A stretch of 64,000 nt of DNA, from the NCBI RefSeq assembly GCF_003576315.1, contig NZ_QWFZ01000024.1, positions 1 through 64,000 on the forward strand, written 5' to 3'. Position 1 is the stretch's first letter, and the number at the start of each line of letters is the position of its first letter. Below the pieces are notes generated by a model. The model did no database searches and was not told where the DNA came from. It saw nothing but the letters and a program-made list of their open reading frames with translations. The position numbers and the translations under genes are program-made. Below, in pieces: positions 9,448-18,912 of the stretch. The stretch comes from Henriciella mobilis. Lineage in GTDB: Bacteria > Pseudomonadota > Alphaproteobacteria > Caulobacterales > Hyphomonadaceae.

Positions 9448-11397
9448 TCAGACCGCAACGCTGTGCAGTTCCGCCGGCTTGCCGAGGCTCAGCACCTGGC
9501 CCATGGCGCTGATCAGGCCGCGTTCGTCAATGGGTTTCGAGACGTAGCCGTCAAAACCCATATTGAGATACCGTTCCCTGTCGCCCTCCATCGAGTCGGC
9601 TGTCAGCGCGATCACCGGGACGAAGCGGTTGGGATTGGCAGACATGCGCAGCCTCTTCAGGGCCTCGATGCCGTCGAGGCCCGGCATATGGACATCCATC
9701 AGGACAATGTCGAACGCGCCGTCATTCAGGTGCTCCAAGGCTTCTGCACCATTGGACGCCTCAGTAATCTTGAGATCGTAGCTGTTCAGGAATGAGCGCG
9801 CGACGCGCAGGTTGATGTGATTGTCGTCAACGACCAGCACCCTGCAACCGCCGAGGCCGGAACGGGGTCTGTGGCTGGCCAGTTGAACCGTGTTGTTCTC
9901 CGCCGGCGCGCGGGCACTATCCGCGACGTCCGCGCTGAAGGTCAGCGTGAAGATCGATCCACGGCCAGGTTCGCTGACCGCGGTGACATCGCCGCCCATC
10001 ATCTGTGCCAGCTGGCGTGTGATGGCCAAGCCAAGTCCCGTGCCGCCAAAGCGGCGGGTCGTCGAGCCATCCTCCTGGGAGAAGGACGCGAAGATGTGTT
10101 CGATCTTGTTCTCGGCGATCCCGCAGCCTGTGTCAGTGACGTGAACGGTCACAGTCGCCTTGCCGCTTTCAGCCGGTGAACAGGTCACAACGATCATCAC
10201 CTCGCCTTCCTCGGTGAACTTGATCGCATTTGAGACAAGGTTGCCGATACACTGGCGAACACGGACAGGGTCGAAGGCAAGACGAGACGGCACGTTGGGG
10301 TCGACATGCAGGCGCAGGTCAATGCCCTTTTCTTCCGCGATCGACATATGCAGCTTGAACAGGCTGCTCAGCTTGTGGCGGATGTCGCTCTCGACGGGGG
10401 AGATTTCGAGCTTTCCGGCTTCGATCTTTGACAGGTCGAGAATGTCGTTGAGCAGCACCATGAGCGCGCGCCCGGAATCGAGGATGATCGAGACCTGTTC
10501 GGTCTGCGAGGCTGTAAGGTCTTCATGGGCCAGTGCCTGCGCCATGCCGAGGACGCCGTTCAGTGGCGTGCGGATCTCGTGGCTCATATTGGCCAGGAAC
10601 TCCGACTTCATGCGGGTCGCTTGCTCAGCCCTGTGCAGGGCCTCGCGCAGCTCGTGTGCCTTGCGGCGTGTTTCACGAACATCCTCGATGTGGGTGATGA
10701 AGACTGTTGTGTCCTCACCTGGAAGCCGGGCGGCATTCATGGCGACCGATATCCGGATGAGTTCACCAGATTTGGTTTTCAGCTTGGCATCCGTCTTGTT
10801 CGAATAGCCTGTCCCCGGACCGGGGAACCGTGTCACCAACTCTTTGAAAGCGTCTTCCTCCATCAAAATGGCGGCGCTCTGGCCGATCAGATCGCCCGCT
10901 TCATAGCCCGACAGGGTAAGCATGGCATCGTTGACGTAGATCAGTGTGCCGTCACCATTCGCGATGGCAATACAGTGGGTTGCAGTGTCACACGCCAGCT
11001 TGAGCAATTCCGCCTGGCTGATCGCCTCGTCGCGCTCACGAGCCAGGTCCGTCACCTCGTGCGAACAGCAGATGACACTATCGCCATTGGGAATGACGAC
11101 GGTTCGCATCACCTTGCTGAGCATCTTCACAGCGCGGCCCTGACTGGTGGTGAACGCAACGGTTTCGCCGGTGTTGAGGACTTTTCTGACGTTCCGGACC
11201 ATTTCAGAGTCCCGGTAGGCCGGGTCGAACTCGAAGATGCGCATGCCCAGCACGCTGCCACCCTCGGGCAGGATTGACTTCTGCATCAGGCTATTGGCGC
11301 CAGTCCATTCGAAGTCGATGATCTCTCCCGCCTCATCGCGCACAGGGGCGACCTCGCAGACGATTATGGGTAGAAGGTCGAAGGTTGATGCGTCCAT
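9448..11397 (-). CDS. PAS-containing hybrid histidine kinase/response regulator
   Basis: A 649-residue soluble hybrid kinase with no TM helix. Residues 1-120 form a degenerate PAS-like domain and 128-245 a PAS domain. HisKA follows with H273 in MSHEIRTPLNG. The HATPase has its N box near 387 (NLVSNAIKFT), TDTGCGIAEN at 421-430 and GGTGLGLAI at 451. The C-terminal receiver has DD at 524-525, phosphoacceptor D568 (VLMDVHMPGLDG) and K621. It senses an intracellular signal and would pass phosphate to an Hpt protein not seen here. It converges on spmX with a 6-base gap, but no functional link is shown. It is divergent from egtB. Confidence 0.93.
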   Translation of the reverse strand: MDASTFDLLPIIVCEVAPVRDEAGEIIDFEWTGANSLMQKSILPEGGSVLGMRIFEFDPAYRDSEMVRNVRKVLNTGETVAFTTSQGRAVKMLSKVMRTVVIPNGDSVICCSHEVTDLARERDEAISQAELLKLACDTATHCIAIANGDGTLIYVNDAMLTLSGYEAGDLIGQSAAILMEEDAFKELVTRFPGPGTGYSNKTDAKLKTKSGELIRISVAMNAARLPGEDTTVFITHIEDVRETRRKAHELREALHRAEQATRMKSEFLANMSHEIRTPLNGVLGMAQALAHEDLTASQTEQVSIILDSGRALMVLLNDILDLSKIEAGKLEISPVESDIRHKLSSLFKLHMSIAEEKGIDLRLHVDPNVPSRLAFDPVRVRQCIGNLVSNAIKFTEEGEVMIVVTCSPAESGKATVTVHVTDTGCGIAENKIEHIFASFSQEDGSTTRRFGGTGLGLAITRQLAQMMGGDVTAVSEPGRGSIFTLTFSADVADSARAPAENNTVQLASHRPRSGLGGCRVLVVDDNHINLRVARSFLNSYDLKITEASNGAEALEHLNDGAFDIVLMDVHMPGLDGIEALKRLRMSANPNRFVPVIALTADSMEGDRERYLNMGFDGYVSKPIDERGLISAMGQVLSLGKPAELHSVAV

Positions 11398-11626
11398 GGA
11401 AATCTCTGCGACTGTAGTGATTCCAGTAGAATCTGCGGCAACATGCTTAACGGTGTGTTTAGGATGAGGGCCTGTCTGCCTTTGACATCACCTACTCATT
11501 TGTCACTATCCGGACTTGGCTACCCGGAAAATGGTTGTCAGCTTCGTCAGGCGACACATGTCTGAAAAGAAACCCCGGTACCGTTGCAGCGTTGAGTGCC
11601 GGTCGCCAGTCCGAAAGGAGAACACA

Positions 11627-12901
11627 ATGCCGATCGGAACGCATCCCGGCCATGAAAACGAAGAAACGGGCTTGAAGTCGAGCTTCGAACGCGTTCGCGC
11701 CACTTCTCTGGCGCTTGCCGAGGGGCTTTCAGATGCTGATGCGACGGTTCAGTCCATGGAGGATGCCAGTCCAGCAAAATGGCACCTCGCGCACGTAACG
11801 TGGTTTTTCGAGCGGTTTGTACTGTACGAGCACTTGCCGGGCTATTCGCCTTTCGATGAGCGTTATGACTACCTCTTCAATTCCTATTACGATGCCGTGG
11901 GTGACCGGCATCCGCGGCCCAGGCGGGGCCTGCTTACGCGGCCGGCCCTTGACGATGTGCTGGCTTACCGCGCGCATGTCGACCGGGCGATGGGGAGCCT
12001 CTTGTCGGGCGGGGCCAGCGACGCGCTTTCGAGACTTGTCATACTTGGCTTGCACCATGAACAGCAGCACCAGGAATTGTTCCTGACAGACATTCTGCAC
12101 CTGTTTGCGCAGAGCCCCTTAAAACCGGCCTTCCGCGCGCCAGAGCCGCGCCTGATGAAAGGAGCAGCGGCACCTCTTGCCTGGACGCGCTTTGACGGCG
12201 GCTTGGTGGAGATTGGCCACACAGGCGGCGAATTCGCCTTCGATTGCGAAGGTCCGCGCCACAAGGTCTGGCTCGAACCGTTCGAGATCGCCAATCGCGC
12301 CGTCACAAACGAGGAGTGGATGGAATTCATTGCCGATGGCGGCTATGAGCGTCCGGACCATTGGTTGTCGGACGGCTGGGCCATGTGTCAGGCCGAGGGT
12401 TGGACCGCGCCGCTTTACTGGCGCATGGAGGACGGCGAATGGTCGACAATGACCTTGCGAGGCTGGCAGCCAGTCGACCCGCAAGCCCCCGTTTGCCATG
12501 TCAGCCAGTATGAAGCCGACGCCTATGCCAGCTGGGCGGGCGCACGCTTGCCAAGTGAAGCCGAATGGGAAACGGCAGCTGCTGGTACTGGTGCAAGGCT
12601 TGAGGGCAACGATGCTGGCACGGGACGGCTCAGCCCGGCGCCACAGGCGGGCAAGGGTTTGATCGGACTGTTTGGCGATGTCTGGGAATGGACGCAAAGT
12701 GCCTACTCGCCCTATCCGGGTTTCGAGGCTGAGGAGGGCGCTATCGGCGAGTACAATGGCAAGTTCATGAGTGGACAGTACGTCCTGCGAGGCGGGGCCT
12801 GCTCTACGCCGGAGGGCCATATCCGAACGACCTATCGGAACTTCTTCCATCCCGGCAAGCGCTGGCAGTTCTCTGGCTTGCGCCTGGCGAGGAATGCCTG
12901 A
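11627..12901 (+). CDS. egtB: Ergothioneine biosynthesis sulfoxide synthase EgtB
   Basis: EgtB is the non-heme iron enzyme that joins trimethylhistidine (hercynine) to a thiol donor with O2. The 424-residue product has an N-terminal DinB-like four-helix domain with iron ligands in WHLAH (H53/H56) and HHEQQH (H144, H148). The C-terminal formylglycine-generating-enzyme-like domain has LPSEAEWE, GDVWEWT and YVLRGGACSTP. ATG at 11627 is chosen because AAGGAG lies 6 bases upstream; the open frame extends further upstream but without family similarity. The stop overlaps the egtD start by one base, so translation is probably coupled. Whether the donor is Cys or gamma-Glu-Cys cannot be decided here. 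Confidence 0.94.
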   Translation: MPIGTHPGHENEETGLKSSFERVRATSLALAEGLSDADATVQSMEDASPAKWHLAHVTWFFERFVLYEHLPGYSPFDERYDYLFNSYYDAVGDRHPRPRRGLLTRPALDDVLAYRAHVDRAMGSLLSGGASDALSRLVILGLHHEQQHQELFLTDILHLFAQSPLKPAFRAPEPRLMKGAAAPLAWTRFDGGLVEIGHTGGEFAFDCEGPRHKVWLEPFEIANRAVTNEEWMEFIADGGYERPDHWLSDGWAMCQAEGWTAPLYWRMEDGEWSTMTLRGWQPVDPQAPVCHVSQYEADAYASWAGARLPSEAEWETAAAGTGARLEGNDAGTGRLSPAPQAGKGLIGLFGDVWEWTQSAYSPYPGFEAEEGAIGEYNGKFMSGQYVLRGGACSTPEGHIRTTYRNFFHPGKRWQFSGLRLARNA

Positions 12902-13839
12902 TGGACGGCCTGACCAGGGATCCTTTCCGCGAAGATGTACTTGAAGGGCTGGCGAAGCCGCAAAAGGCTATCCCCAGCCGCTGGCTGTACGACGAGAAGG
13001 GCTCTCAGCTCTTTGACCAGATCACGCGCCTGCCGGAGTATTATCCGACCCGGACAGAGCTGGGCATCCTTCGTGAACGGGCAGATGAGATGGCCGAAGC
13101 CATCGGGCCGGATGCGGTCATCGTGGAGTACGGTGCCGGCTCACTGCTAAAGATTCGCCTCCTGCTGGACGCACTGGAACGGCCAGCAGTATTCGTGCCG
13201 GTCGATATATCGGCCTCCCACCTCGACGCGGCTGCAGACGAATTGCAGGCAGACTATCCCGATCTGGTCATACAGCCGATTGCGTCGGACTTCATGGCTT
13301 CCAACCTTGGCGAAGCCCTGCCGGAAACGGCGGGGCGTCGCGCCGGTTTCTTTCCCGGTTCGACGGTTGGCAATCTCGGCGATGACGATATCTGCCGGTT
13401 CCTGCGCAATGCGCGCGCTGACCTGGGAGGTCAGGCCTGCTTTGTGATTGGCCTCGACCAGCCAAAGTCACCGGATATCCTGGTCCCGGCTTATGATGAT
13501 GCGCAGGGCGTGACAGCGGCATTCAACAAGAACCTCCTCGTCCGTATGAACCGCGAACTCGGCGGAAATATTGATATCGGTGCCTTTGCGCATGAAGCGC
13601 GCTGGAATGGTGCTGCCAGCCGTATCGAGATGCATCTGACAAGTCTCAAGGACCAGTCGGTGAAAGTGGCGGGAGAGACATTCGCCTTCCGGAAGGGAGA
13701 GACGATCCATACGGAGAATTCCCGCAAGATCGCGCTCGACGCGTTTTCGGCGCTGGCGGAGACAGCGGGCTGGGCGCTCACGCGGCACTGGACCGATCCG
13801 GACGGACTGTTTGCCGTCATGCTGCTGGAAGCGCAGTAG
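12901..13839 (+). CDS. egtD: L-histidine N(alpha)-methyltransferase EgtD
   Basis: EgtD uses three SAM to make hercynine, the EgtB substrate. The 312-residue product has the family motifs: KAIPSRWLYDEKGSQLFDQI near the N-terminus, ITRLPEYYPTRTE, the SAM loop VEYGAGSLLK, and FFPGSTVGNL. Full length for the family. The start overlaps the egtB stop (TGATG). The pair gives the core route to ergothioneine; no EgtC or EgtE homologue is adjacent, so the final C-S lyase must be elsewhere or replaced. Confidence 0.94.
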   Translation: MDGLTRDPFREDVLEGLAKPQKAIPSRWLYDEKGSQLFDQITRLPEYYPTRTELGILRERADEMAEAIGPDAVIVEYGAGSLLKIRLLLDALERPAVFVPVDISASHLDAAADELQADYPDLVIQPIASDFMASNLGEALPETAGRRAGFFPGSTVGNLGDDDICRFLRNARADLGGQACFVIGLDQPKSPDILVPAYDDAQGVTAAFNKNLLVRMNRELGGNIDIGAFAHEARWNGAASRIEMHLTSLKDQSVKVAGETFAFRKGETIHTENSRKIALDAFSALAETAGWALTRHWTDPDGLFAVMLLEAQ

Positions 13840-13865
13840 ACGTCTGGCGGCATTAGGGGAGCGGG

Positions 13866-14234
13866 ATGATGACCCTGGCTGAGTACAACGAATTCTGCGG
13901 CTCGCTCGCGCACACGACGCATGTCGTTCAGTGGGGCGGCAGCCACGTCTGGAAGGTGGGCGGGAAGGTCTTTGCAATCGGTGGGGAGAATGGCCCGGAC
14001 GGTTTCCGGGTGAGTTTCAAGGTCTCTGACCTCGCCTTCGATATCCTGCGCGAGCAGCCAGGATGCCGGGGGGCACCTCATCTCGCTTCACGCGGCATGA
14101 AATGGATCCAGCGTTACAATACTGATGCTGTCGGTGATGATGCACTGAAGGACTATCTGAAGGAAAGCTACCGTCTTGTGTCTCTGGGCCTGACGAAAAA
14201 GCTTCAAAAGGAGCTAGGCCTAAATCAGAGCTGA
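13866..14234 (+). CDS. MmcQ/YjbR family protein
   Basis: A 122-residue protein of the MmcQ/YjbR family, with a VVQWGGSHVWKVGGKVFAI strand pair, a VSFKVSD strand and a C-terminal helix with SYRLVSLGLTKK. These small proteins have a CyaY-like fold and are often annotated as DNA-binding, though their role is not established. The gene starts 26 bases after egtD and may be the third cistron of that operon. Confidence 0.85.
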   Translation: MMTLAEYNEFCGSLAHTTHVVQWGGSHVWKVGGKVFAIGGENGPDGFRVSFKVSDLAFDILREQPGCRGAPHLASRGMKWIQRYNTDAVGDDALKDYLKESYRLVSLGLTKKLQKELGLNQS

Positions 14235-14327
14235 TGCTTGTTCTCTTTGCACCGCCAGGGCGGAACACAGATGGTGGCGATCCGTTTGCTCGGTTGCGTT
14301 TAGATATCAGGACAGACAGGAGAAGCG

Positions 14328-15161
14328 ATGACCCTTACGACGAAACATTTTGGCGTCGATATTCCGAAGATCGGATTTGGTACGTGGAAGCTGCGTGATG
14401 AGACGGCGCAGATGTGCGTCACGAAGGCCATCGAGGCCGGCTATCGCATGATCGACACGGCGCAGGTTTATGAAAACGAGACTCATGTGGGGCGGGGCAT
14501 CGCTGACTCTCCGACACCACGCGACGAGATCTGGGTGACGACCAAAGTCTGGATGTCCGAATTTGAGGATGGCGACCTGCAAGCGTCGATCTCCAAAAGC
14601 CTGGAACGCCTTGGTCTCGATTATGTTGACCTTGTCCTGCTGCACTGGCCGAGCAAGGACGTTCCGCTCGAAGAGACGATCAGCGCGCTGAACGATGCGC
14701 ATGACCAGGGCATGACGCGGAACATCGGCATCTCGAATTTCACCGTCAGGCAAATGGACGAAGCGGTCAGGCTGTCGAAAGCGCCGATCGTGACTAATCA
14801 GGTCGAGTATCACCCCTTCATTGACCAGACCCCGGTTCTTGAGGCTGCGCATGCGCTGGGCATGTCGGTGACGGCCTATTGTCCGCTCGCACAGGGCAAG
14901 GTTCTTGACGATCCACTGCTTAAGGAAATTGGTGCTGCACATGGCAAGACACCGGCACAGGTGGTCGTACGCTGGTTTGTGCAGCAGCCCGGTATCATCA
15001 CAATTCCGCGGTCATCGTCGCCGGAACACATTGCGTCGAACAATGATGTGCATGACTTCGAGCTGAGTGCTGACGAAATGGGGCGGATCAACGCGTTGAA
15101 AGCCAGTCATCAGCGTCTCGTCGATCCCGGCTGGGCCCCTGCTTGGGATAAAGCAGCGTAA
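14328..15161 (+). CDS. Aldo/keto reductase
   Basis: A 277-residue single-domain (beta/alpha)8 NADPH-dependent oxidoreductase. Family features seen are FGTWKL at the N-terminus, the catalytic Asp in YRMIDTAQVYENE with the proton-donor Tyr, Lys in VTTKVW, His in LLHWPSK, GISNF, and the cofactor site IPRSSSPEHIASN. It is closest in style to 2,5-diketogluconate reductase or methylglyoxal-reducing members (AKR5 type); the natural substrate cannot be told. AGGAG stands upstream of the ATG. It converges on the patatin gene with a 6-base gap. Confidence 0.93.
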   Translation: MTLTTKHFGVDIPKIGFGTWKLRDETAQMCVTKAIEAGYRMIDTAQVYENETHVGRGIADSPTPRDEIWVTTKVWMSEFEDGDLQASISKSLERLGLDYVDLVLLHWPSKDVPLEETISALNDAHDQGMTRNIGISNFTVRQMDEAVRLSKAPIVTNQVEYHPFIDQTPVLEAAHALGMSVTAYCPLAQGKVLDDPLLKEIGAAHGKTPAQVVVRWFVQQPGIITIPRSSSPEHIASNNDVHDFELSADEMGRINALKASHQRLVDPGWAPAWDKAA

Positions 15162-15167
15162 GTCCGG

Positions 15168-16982
15168 CTAGACCTTATCGATCGTCACGCTTGGAATTTG
15201 CGCCTTTGGCCCATAGCAGAAGTCGATCAGCTCGCCTGACGCCAGGGCCTTCCGGGCCGCCTCGTACCCAGCCTGCACCGCTTCGTCATAAGCCTCCCAG
15301 TCGCGAAGCTCGATATCGCGCAGCTCGGGTACCACCAGAACATCGACCAGTTCGCGCCCGGCTGACGGATCGACACTCAGTGTTGCAGACCGCATCAGCA
15401 GTCCCGCAATTGGCGGCGCCGAGGAGAAGCCGTGCTTCCAGACCCAACCAAAGAAACCGGGCGGGTCTGCAAAATCCTCGGCGGCGAGGCCTTCCGGCGC
15501 GCGAGCGACATCCGATCCAACGACCACGCCGCGATGGAGCTCGCGCATGATACCGGTCGGGAAGTTGTTGAGAACCGCGCCGTCGACGAGCACTTCGCCG
15601 TCATGAACGACTGGCGGCAGGATGCCGGGTAGAGAAATGGTCGCACGCAGTGCTTCGCGCAGCAGCCCACGCCGATGGACAAGGTAGGTTCCGTCCGTCA
15701 AATTTGTTGAAACGGCAAAAAAGGGCACGCCGAGGTCGCCAATCTCCGCGTCTCCAAAATGCTCGTGCAGGCGCGTGTTCACACGTTTGCCGCGAACAAG
15801 GCCGACCACAGGAAGGACATAGTCGCCGAGCGGGTTTGTCTCGACGAAGGCCTTGCGGATGCGACGGTCGATCTCTGCATCGTCCCAGCCCATGGCGACA
15901 CAGGCGGCCACAACAGCGCCCATGGAGGAGCCACCGACAAAGTCGATCGGTATGCCGGCTTCGCGCAGGGCTTTGACGACCCCGATATGGGCGTAGGCTC
16001 GTGCCCCGCCGCCCGACAGGACAAGCCCCACAGACCGGCCGGCCATGATCCGCGCCAGCCGCTCGCAAGAGGGGCCGTCCATGCCCTCCCAGTGCAGGAT
16101 GCGTGACGCATTCGCGGCATCGAGCCATTCGGCAGGCTTGGCCGCCTGGCGTTCGCCGCCATGGTGGAGCAAAATCACATCGATCAGTTTCAGCGACCGG
16201 GCCGGCGAGTTGTCTTCCGGCATCAGAGGATTTGACGGCCGGGCGTCTGCGCGTCCGACGACCCAGATCCGGTCCGCCTGGCGAACCGACAACCGATACC
16301 AGCCTGTATCCCCGACAGAGGATACCAGCATCACGACATCATTCTCGGCTTCTAGCCTGTCGAAGAAGCCCGTCGGCTGGTCGGTACCTTCAGTCTCCTC
16401 GACGATCCGGCACTTCAGGCCAAACTTGTTGAGCGAGGCCTTGAGCGAACGGGCACGCAGTTTGAGGTCGATCGTCGGAGAGGTCGCGACCAGCGCAAAG
16501 ACCTTGGGCGCGTTGCGCCGGTTTGGCTTGCGGCCCTCGCGCAAGCGGGTCAGCATCAGCCGGATCATGGCCGTCAGGATTTCAGGTTCCGCCTTTACCA
16601 GACGGTCGAAGCCTGCGCGGGAAATCTCAAGCATTTCCGCGTCACGCAGGGCGTAGACGGAACTCGTGTGAGGCGCATTGTCCGGAATGCCGTCGCCGTC
16701 GTCGTCGAAAGCGCCCTCGAACAGCGCCATCTCTCCGACCGGTTCTCCAGCGCGAATGTGGCCGATGAAGTCGCTGCGCCCGTCCGGCATGGTCCGGAAT
16801 GCGCCGAGCGAGCCTGACAGGACGAAATAGATGGAGTTCGAGATTTCACCGGCCTTGAACAGCTCCCAGCCCGCCGGCAGCGAAAACCAGCGTGCTTCGC
16901 GTCCAGCCGCCCGCAGGGCGCGCTTGGGTACATCCTCAAGAAAGGGGATCGTCTTCAGCGTGGGCGCGATGTTCAGACTCAT
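15168..16982 (-). CDS. Patatin-like phospholipase with cNMP-binding domain
   Basis: The 604-residue product resembles bacterial NTE/RssA-type lipases. An N-terminal cyclic-nucleotide-binding domain (about 12-135) has VLSGSLGAF and GEPVGEMALFEG. A middle Rossmann-like region follows. The patatin domain has GGGARAYAHIGV (oxyanion loop), GGSSMGA with the nucleophile Ser, and the dyad Asp in DGAVLNNFP. It would hydrolyse phospholipid or lysophospholipid acyl esters at the membrane face, perhaps under nucleotide control. The start at MSLNIAPTLK is chosen because the cNMP domain begins just after it; the frame is open 35 codons further upstream without recognisable sequence. Confidence 0.9.
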   Translation of the reverse strand: MSLNIAPTLKTIPFLEDVPKRALRAAGREARWFSLPAGWELFKAGEISNSIYFVLSGSLGAFRTMPDGRSDFIGHIRAGEPVGEMALFEGAFDDDGDGIPDNAPHTSSVYALRDAEMLEISRAGFDRLVKAEPEILTAMIRLMLTRLREGRKPNRRNAPKVFALVATSPTIDLKLRARSLKASLNKFGLKCRIVEETEGTDQPTGFFDRLEAENDVVMLVSSVGDTGWYRLSVRQADRIWVVGRADARPSNPLMPEDNSPARSLKLIDVILLHHGGERQAAKPAEWLDAANASRILHWEGMDGPSCERLARIMAGRSVGLVLSGGGARAYAHIGVVKALREAGIPIDFVGGSSMGAVVAACVAMGWDDAEIDRRIRKAFVETNPLGDYVLPVVGLVRGKRVNTRLHEHFGDAEIGDLGVPFFAVSTNLTDGTYLVHRRGLLREALRATISLPGILPPVVHDGEVLVDGAVLNNFPTGIMRELHRGVVVGSDVARAPEGLAAEDFADPPGFFGWVWKHGFSSAPPIAGLLMRSATLSVDPSAGRELVDVLVVPELRDIELRDWEAYDEAVQAGYEAARKALASGELIDFCYGPKAQIPSVTIDKV

Positions 16983-17345
16983 AGGTCTGAATGTGTTAGC
17001 AGCCGGCCCTTCTGAAAAGGGTCTTTTACCTGCAACGTTTCCCCACGGTGGTACGGTCCTGAACATGATCTCGTGTCCGGCATTCAAATGCCCGATTGCG
17101 GCAACAGTGCTGCAAGAAACGGTCCATGACAGGGCGTGATACGTTCAAAAACGTTCAGGGATCGCCCGCTGGTAAAGCGTTGAGCCGATTTAATGCACGC
17201 GCAACTGTCTGTTTAAAGAGCAGTTTCTGGCGCAATTTCGAAGAGTTAATCGGCCTGACCGAATCGTAACGCATCAAATTGGCTGGTATGTGCGTCTCTA
17301 TGGCTGCGTCACAGAAATTCGACGCGAAAACGATTGGAGAAACCC
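16983..17345. other. Divergent intergenic region
   Basis: About 360 bases between the patatin gene (leftward) and the EF-hand gene (rightward). No coding frame is convincing. It holds a near-direct repeat ACGTTCAAAAACGTTC around 17143-17158 and AT-rich stretches at 17190-17280 that could be promoters. TGGAGAA before 17346 is the ribosome-binding site of the EF-hand gene. Confidence 0.5.
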
Positions 17346-17669
17346 ATGAAACGCTTCGCAATTATTTCCACCTTTGCCGCAGCTGGAGCCCTGGCGGCAT
17401 CTGCCGGCGAAATGGTCGCCTTCACCGATATCGACGCCAATGGTGATGGTTCGGTCAGTGAGTCGGAATTCGTCACCTACAAGACTGCGAAGGGCGATCA
17501 TTCCGCGCAGGAAGCATCCGACATGTTCCTCATGGTCGATGCCGATGCCGACGGGTCGGTCTCCAAGGCCGAATTCGCTGCGGCGAAAGAAGCCTGGAAG
17601 AATAAGGATGCCGGCGTCGGCGCTGACGTCGAACTCGATGTTCGCACGGACACCGGCTCTTCTTACTAA
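17346..17669 (+). CDS. Secreted EF-hand calcium-binding protein
   Basis: A 107-residue protein with an N-terminal signal peptide (residues 1 to about 20, cleavage near ASA-GE) and two EF-hand loops: DIDANGDGSVSESE and DADADGSVSKAE. Both keep the 1, 3, 5 and 12 position acidic or oxygen ligands, so both probably bind Ca2+ in the periplasm or outside. ATG at 17346 has a good ribosome-binding site (TGGAGAA) and begins the signal peptide; an in-frame codon four residues upstream is less likely. A strong intrinsic terminator follows. Target unknown. Confidence 0.88.
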   Translation: MKRFAIISTFAAAGALAASAGEMVAFTDIDANGDGSVSESEFVTYKTAKGDHSAQEASDMFLMVDADADGSVSKAEFAAAKEAWKNKDAGVGADVELDVRTDTGSSY

Positions 17670-17707
17670 TCAGAGTTTTTCTGACCCCTTTTTTCAGACC
17701 CGACTCC

Positions 17708-17743
17708 AGCCCGTTCCCTTTGTGGGAGCGGGCTTTTCTTTGC
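17708..17743 (+). terminator. Intrinsic terminator after the EF-hand gene
   Basis: AGCCCGTTCCC and GGGAGCGGGCT form an 11-bp stem (one G-T pair) around a short T-rich loop, followed by TTTTCTTT. It ends the EF-hand transcript 39 bases past its stop. Confidence 0.88.
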
Positions 17744-17829
17744 GTGGTCACCTGCACCACCTGACTGTTTCTTCTTGATTTCCCGCGCCAAAGCCGCTTG
17801 CAACACAGGACTGGACTCAGGAGGCTTCG

Positions 17830-18855
17830 CTGGCCAGCAACCGCTTCGATTTTCTGCGCCTTGTTTTTGCAGGCGCTGTGTTTGCCTACCATGCCTGTGT
17901 GCTGTCGGCTGCCGGGCCTGGCGGTCAGGTTGAGACCGGGTTGGCGCGCGCAGCCGAACTTGGCATCCAGGGGTTTTTCATCGTATCGGGCGCGCTTGTT
18001 TTCGGGTCGCTCGAGCGATCACAAAATCTTGGAGTCTACGGTTCAAAGCGGGTCCGCCGGCTTTATCCCGCCTATGCCGTGATTATTCTATTGCCCGCCA
18101 TTGTGAGTGGCTTCGTGACCGGCTGGGGCGATGTGGAAGCAATCGCAAGGTATCTCGGCACGAACCTGATTTTCCTAAACTTTCTCGAGCCGAACCTGCC
18201 AGGGCTGTTTGCCGGGAACCGGTTCACCGAGGTGAACGGCGCACTTTGGACCCTGAAGATCGAGGTCATGTTCTACCTGGCGCTCCCCGCGCTTGCCCTC
18301 GTCATGCGCTTGTTCGGGAAGGCCTGGTGGGTCCTGCTATTGATAATCTATGGTGCCGCCGAAGCCTGGCGGCTACTGCTGCCGGTCTATCTCGATCATC
18401 CGCTGGCGCCGGAACTGGCCCGGCAGCTGCCCGGCCAGATGGCCTTCTTTGCCAGTGGAATGGTGCTCTGGAAGGTCTGGGATCTGGCAAAGGCACGAGC
18501 CATCCGGTTAGGACTGGCCGGCACCGCCATCCTGGCTGCATCTTACGCTCACCCAATCCTTGAGCCCCTGCGTGCGGCAGGGCTGGCCGGTGTCATCGCC
18601 TGCCTGGCCTTCGCGCCTGGACCGGCCATTCGCGCCGCCCGTTTCGGCGACATCAGCTATGGGGTCTACATTACCCATTTCCCAATCCTGCAGGCCATGG
18701 TGATGGCGGGGCTTTTCGCCGCTTTGCCACTGCCTGCGGCATTTGTTCTTGCGGCGGTCGGTGTGCTGTTTGCCAGCCTGATGTTGTGGCATCTGGTTGA
18801 GAAACCGGCGCTGCGCAGGGACAGCCATTACAGGAAAGCGGATTCAGGCAGCTGA
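17830..18855 (+). CDS. Acyltransferase 3 family membrane protein, probable CTG start
   Basis: A membrane acyltransferase (OafA/NodX-like) of about 341 residues and roughly ten TM helices that would O-acylate a surface polysaccharide or lipid. The N-terminal NRFDFLRLVFAGAVFAYHA carries the family's conserved FDFLR and active-site His. That segment lies upstream of the first available GTG (17878). No ATG, GTG or TTG occurs in frame after the TGA at 17776. A CTG at 17830 sits 5 bases after AGGAGG, so CTG is the likely start. Later features are LWTLKIEVMFYL and SYGVYITHFPI. The stop is followed after 57 bases by an enoyl-CoA hydratase gene. Confidence 0.85.
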   Translation: MASNRFDFLRLVFAGAVFAYHACVLSAAGPGGQVETGLARAAELGIQGFFIVSGALVFGSLERSQNLGVYGSKRVRRLYPAYAVIILLPAIVSGFVTGWGDVEAIARYLGTNLIFLNFLEPNLPGLFAGNRFTEVNGALWTLKIEVMFYLALPALALVMRLFGKAWWVLLLIIYGAAEAWRLLLPVYLDHPLAPELARQLPGQMAFFASGMVLWKVWDLAKARAIRLGLAGTAILAASYAHPILEPLRAAGLAGVIACLAFAPGPAIRAARFGDISYGVYITHFPILQAMVMAGLFAALPLPAAFVLAAVGVLFASLMLWHLVEKPALRRDSHYRKADSGS

Positions 18856-18912
18856 TCCCCGTTTCACAAGACCGGCAGGAGGCCTATGCTTTCTGCAAAG
18901 CAGGAGGATTTC

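Noticed and set aside
9448-11397. The hybrid kinase next to spmX as DivJ
   Set aside because: DivJ is membrane-anchored with several TM helices and no receiver domain; this kinase is soluble and hybrid.
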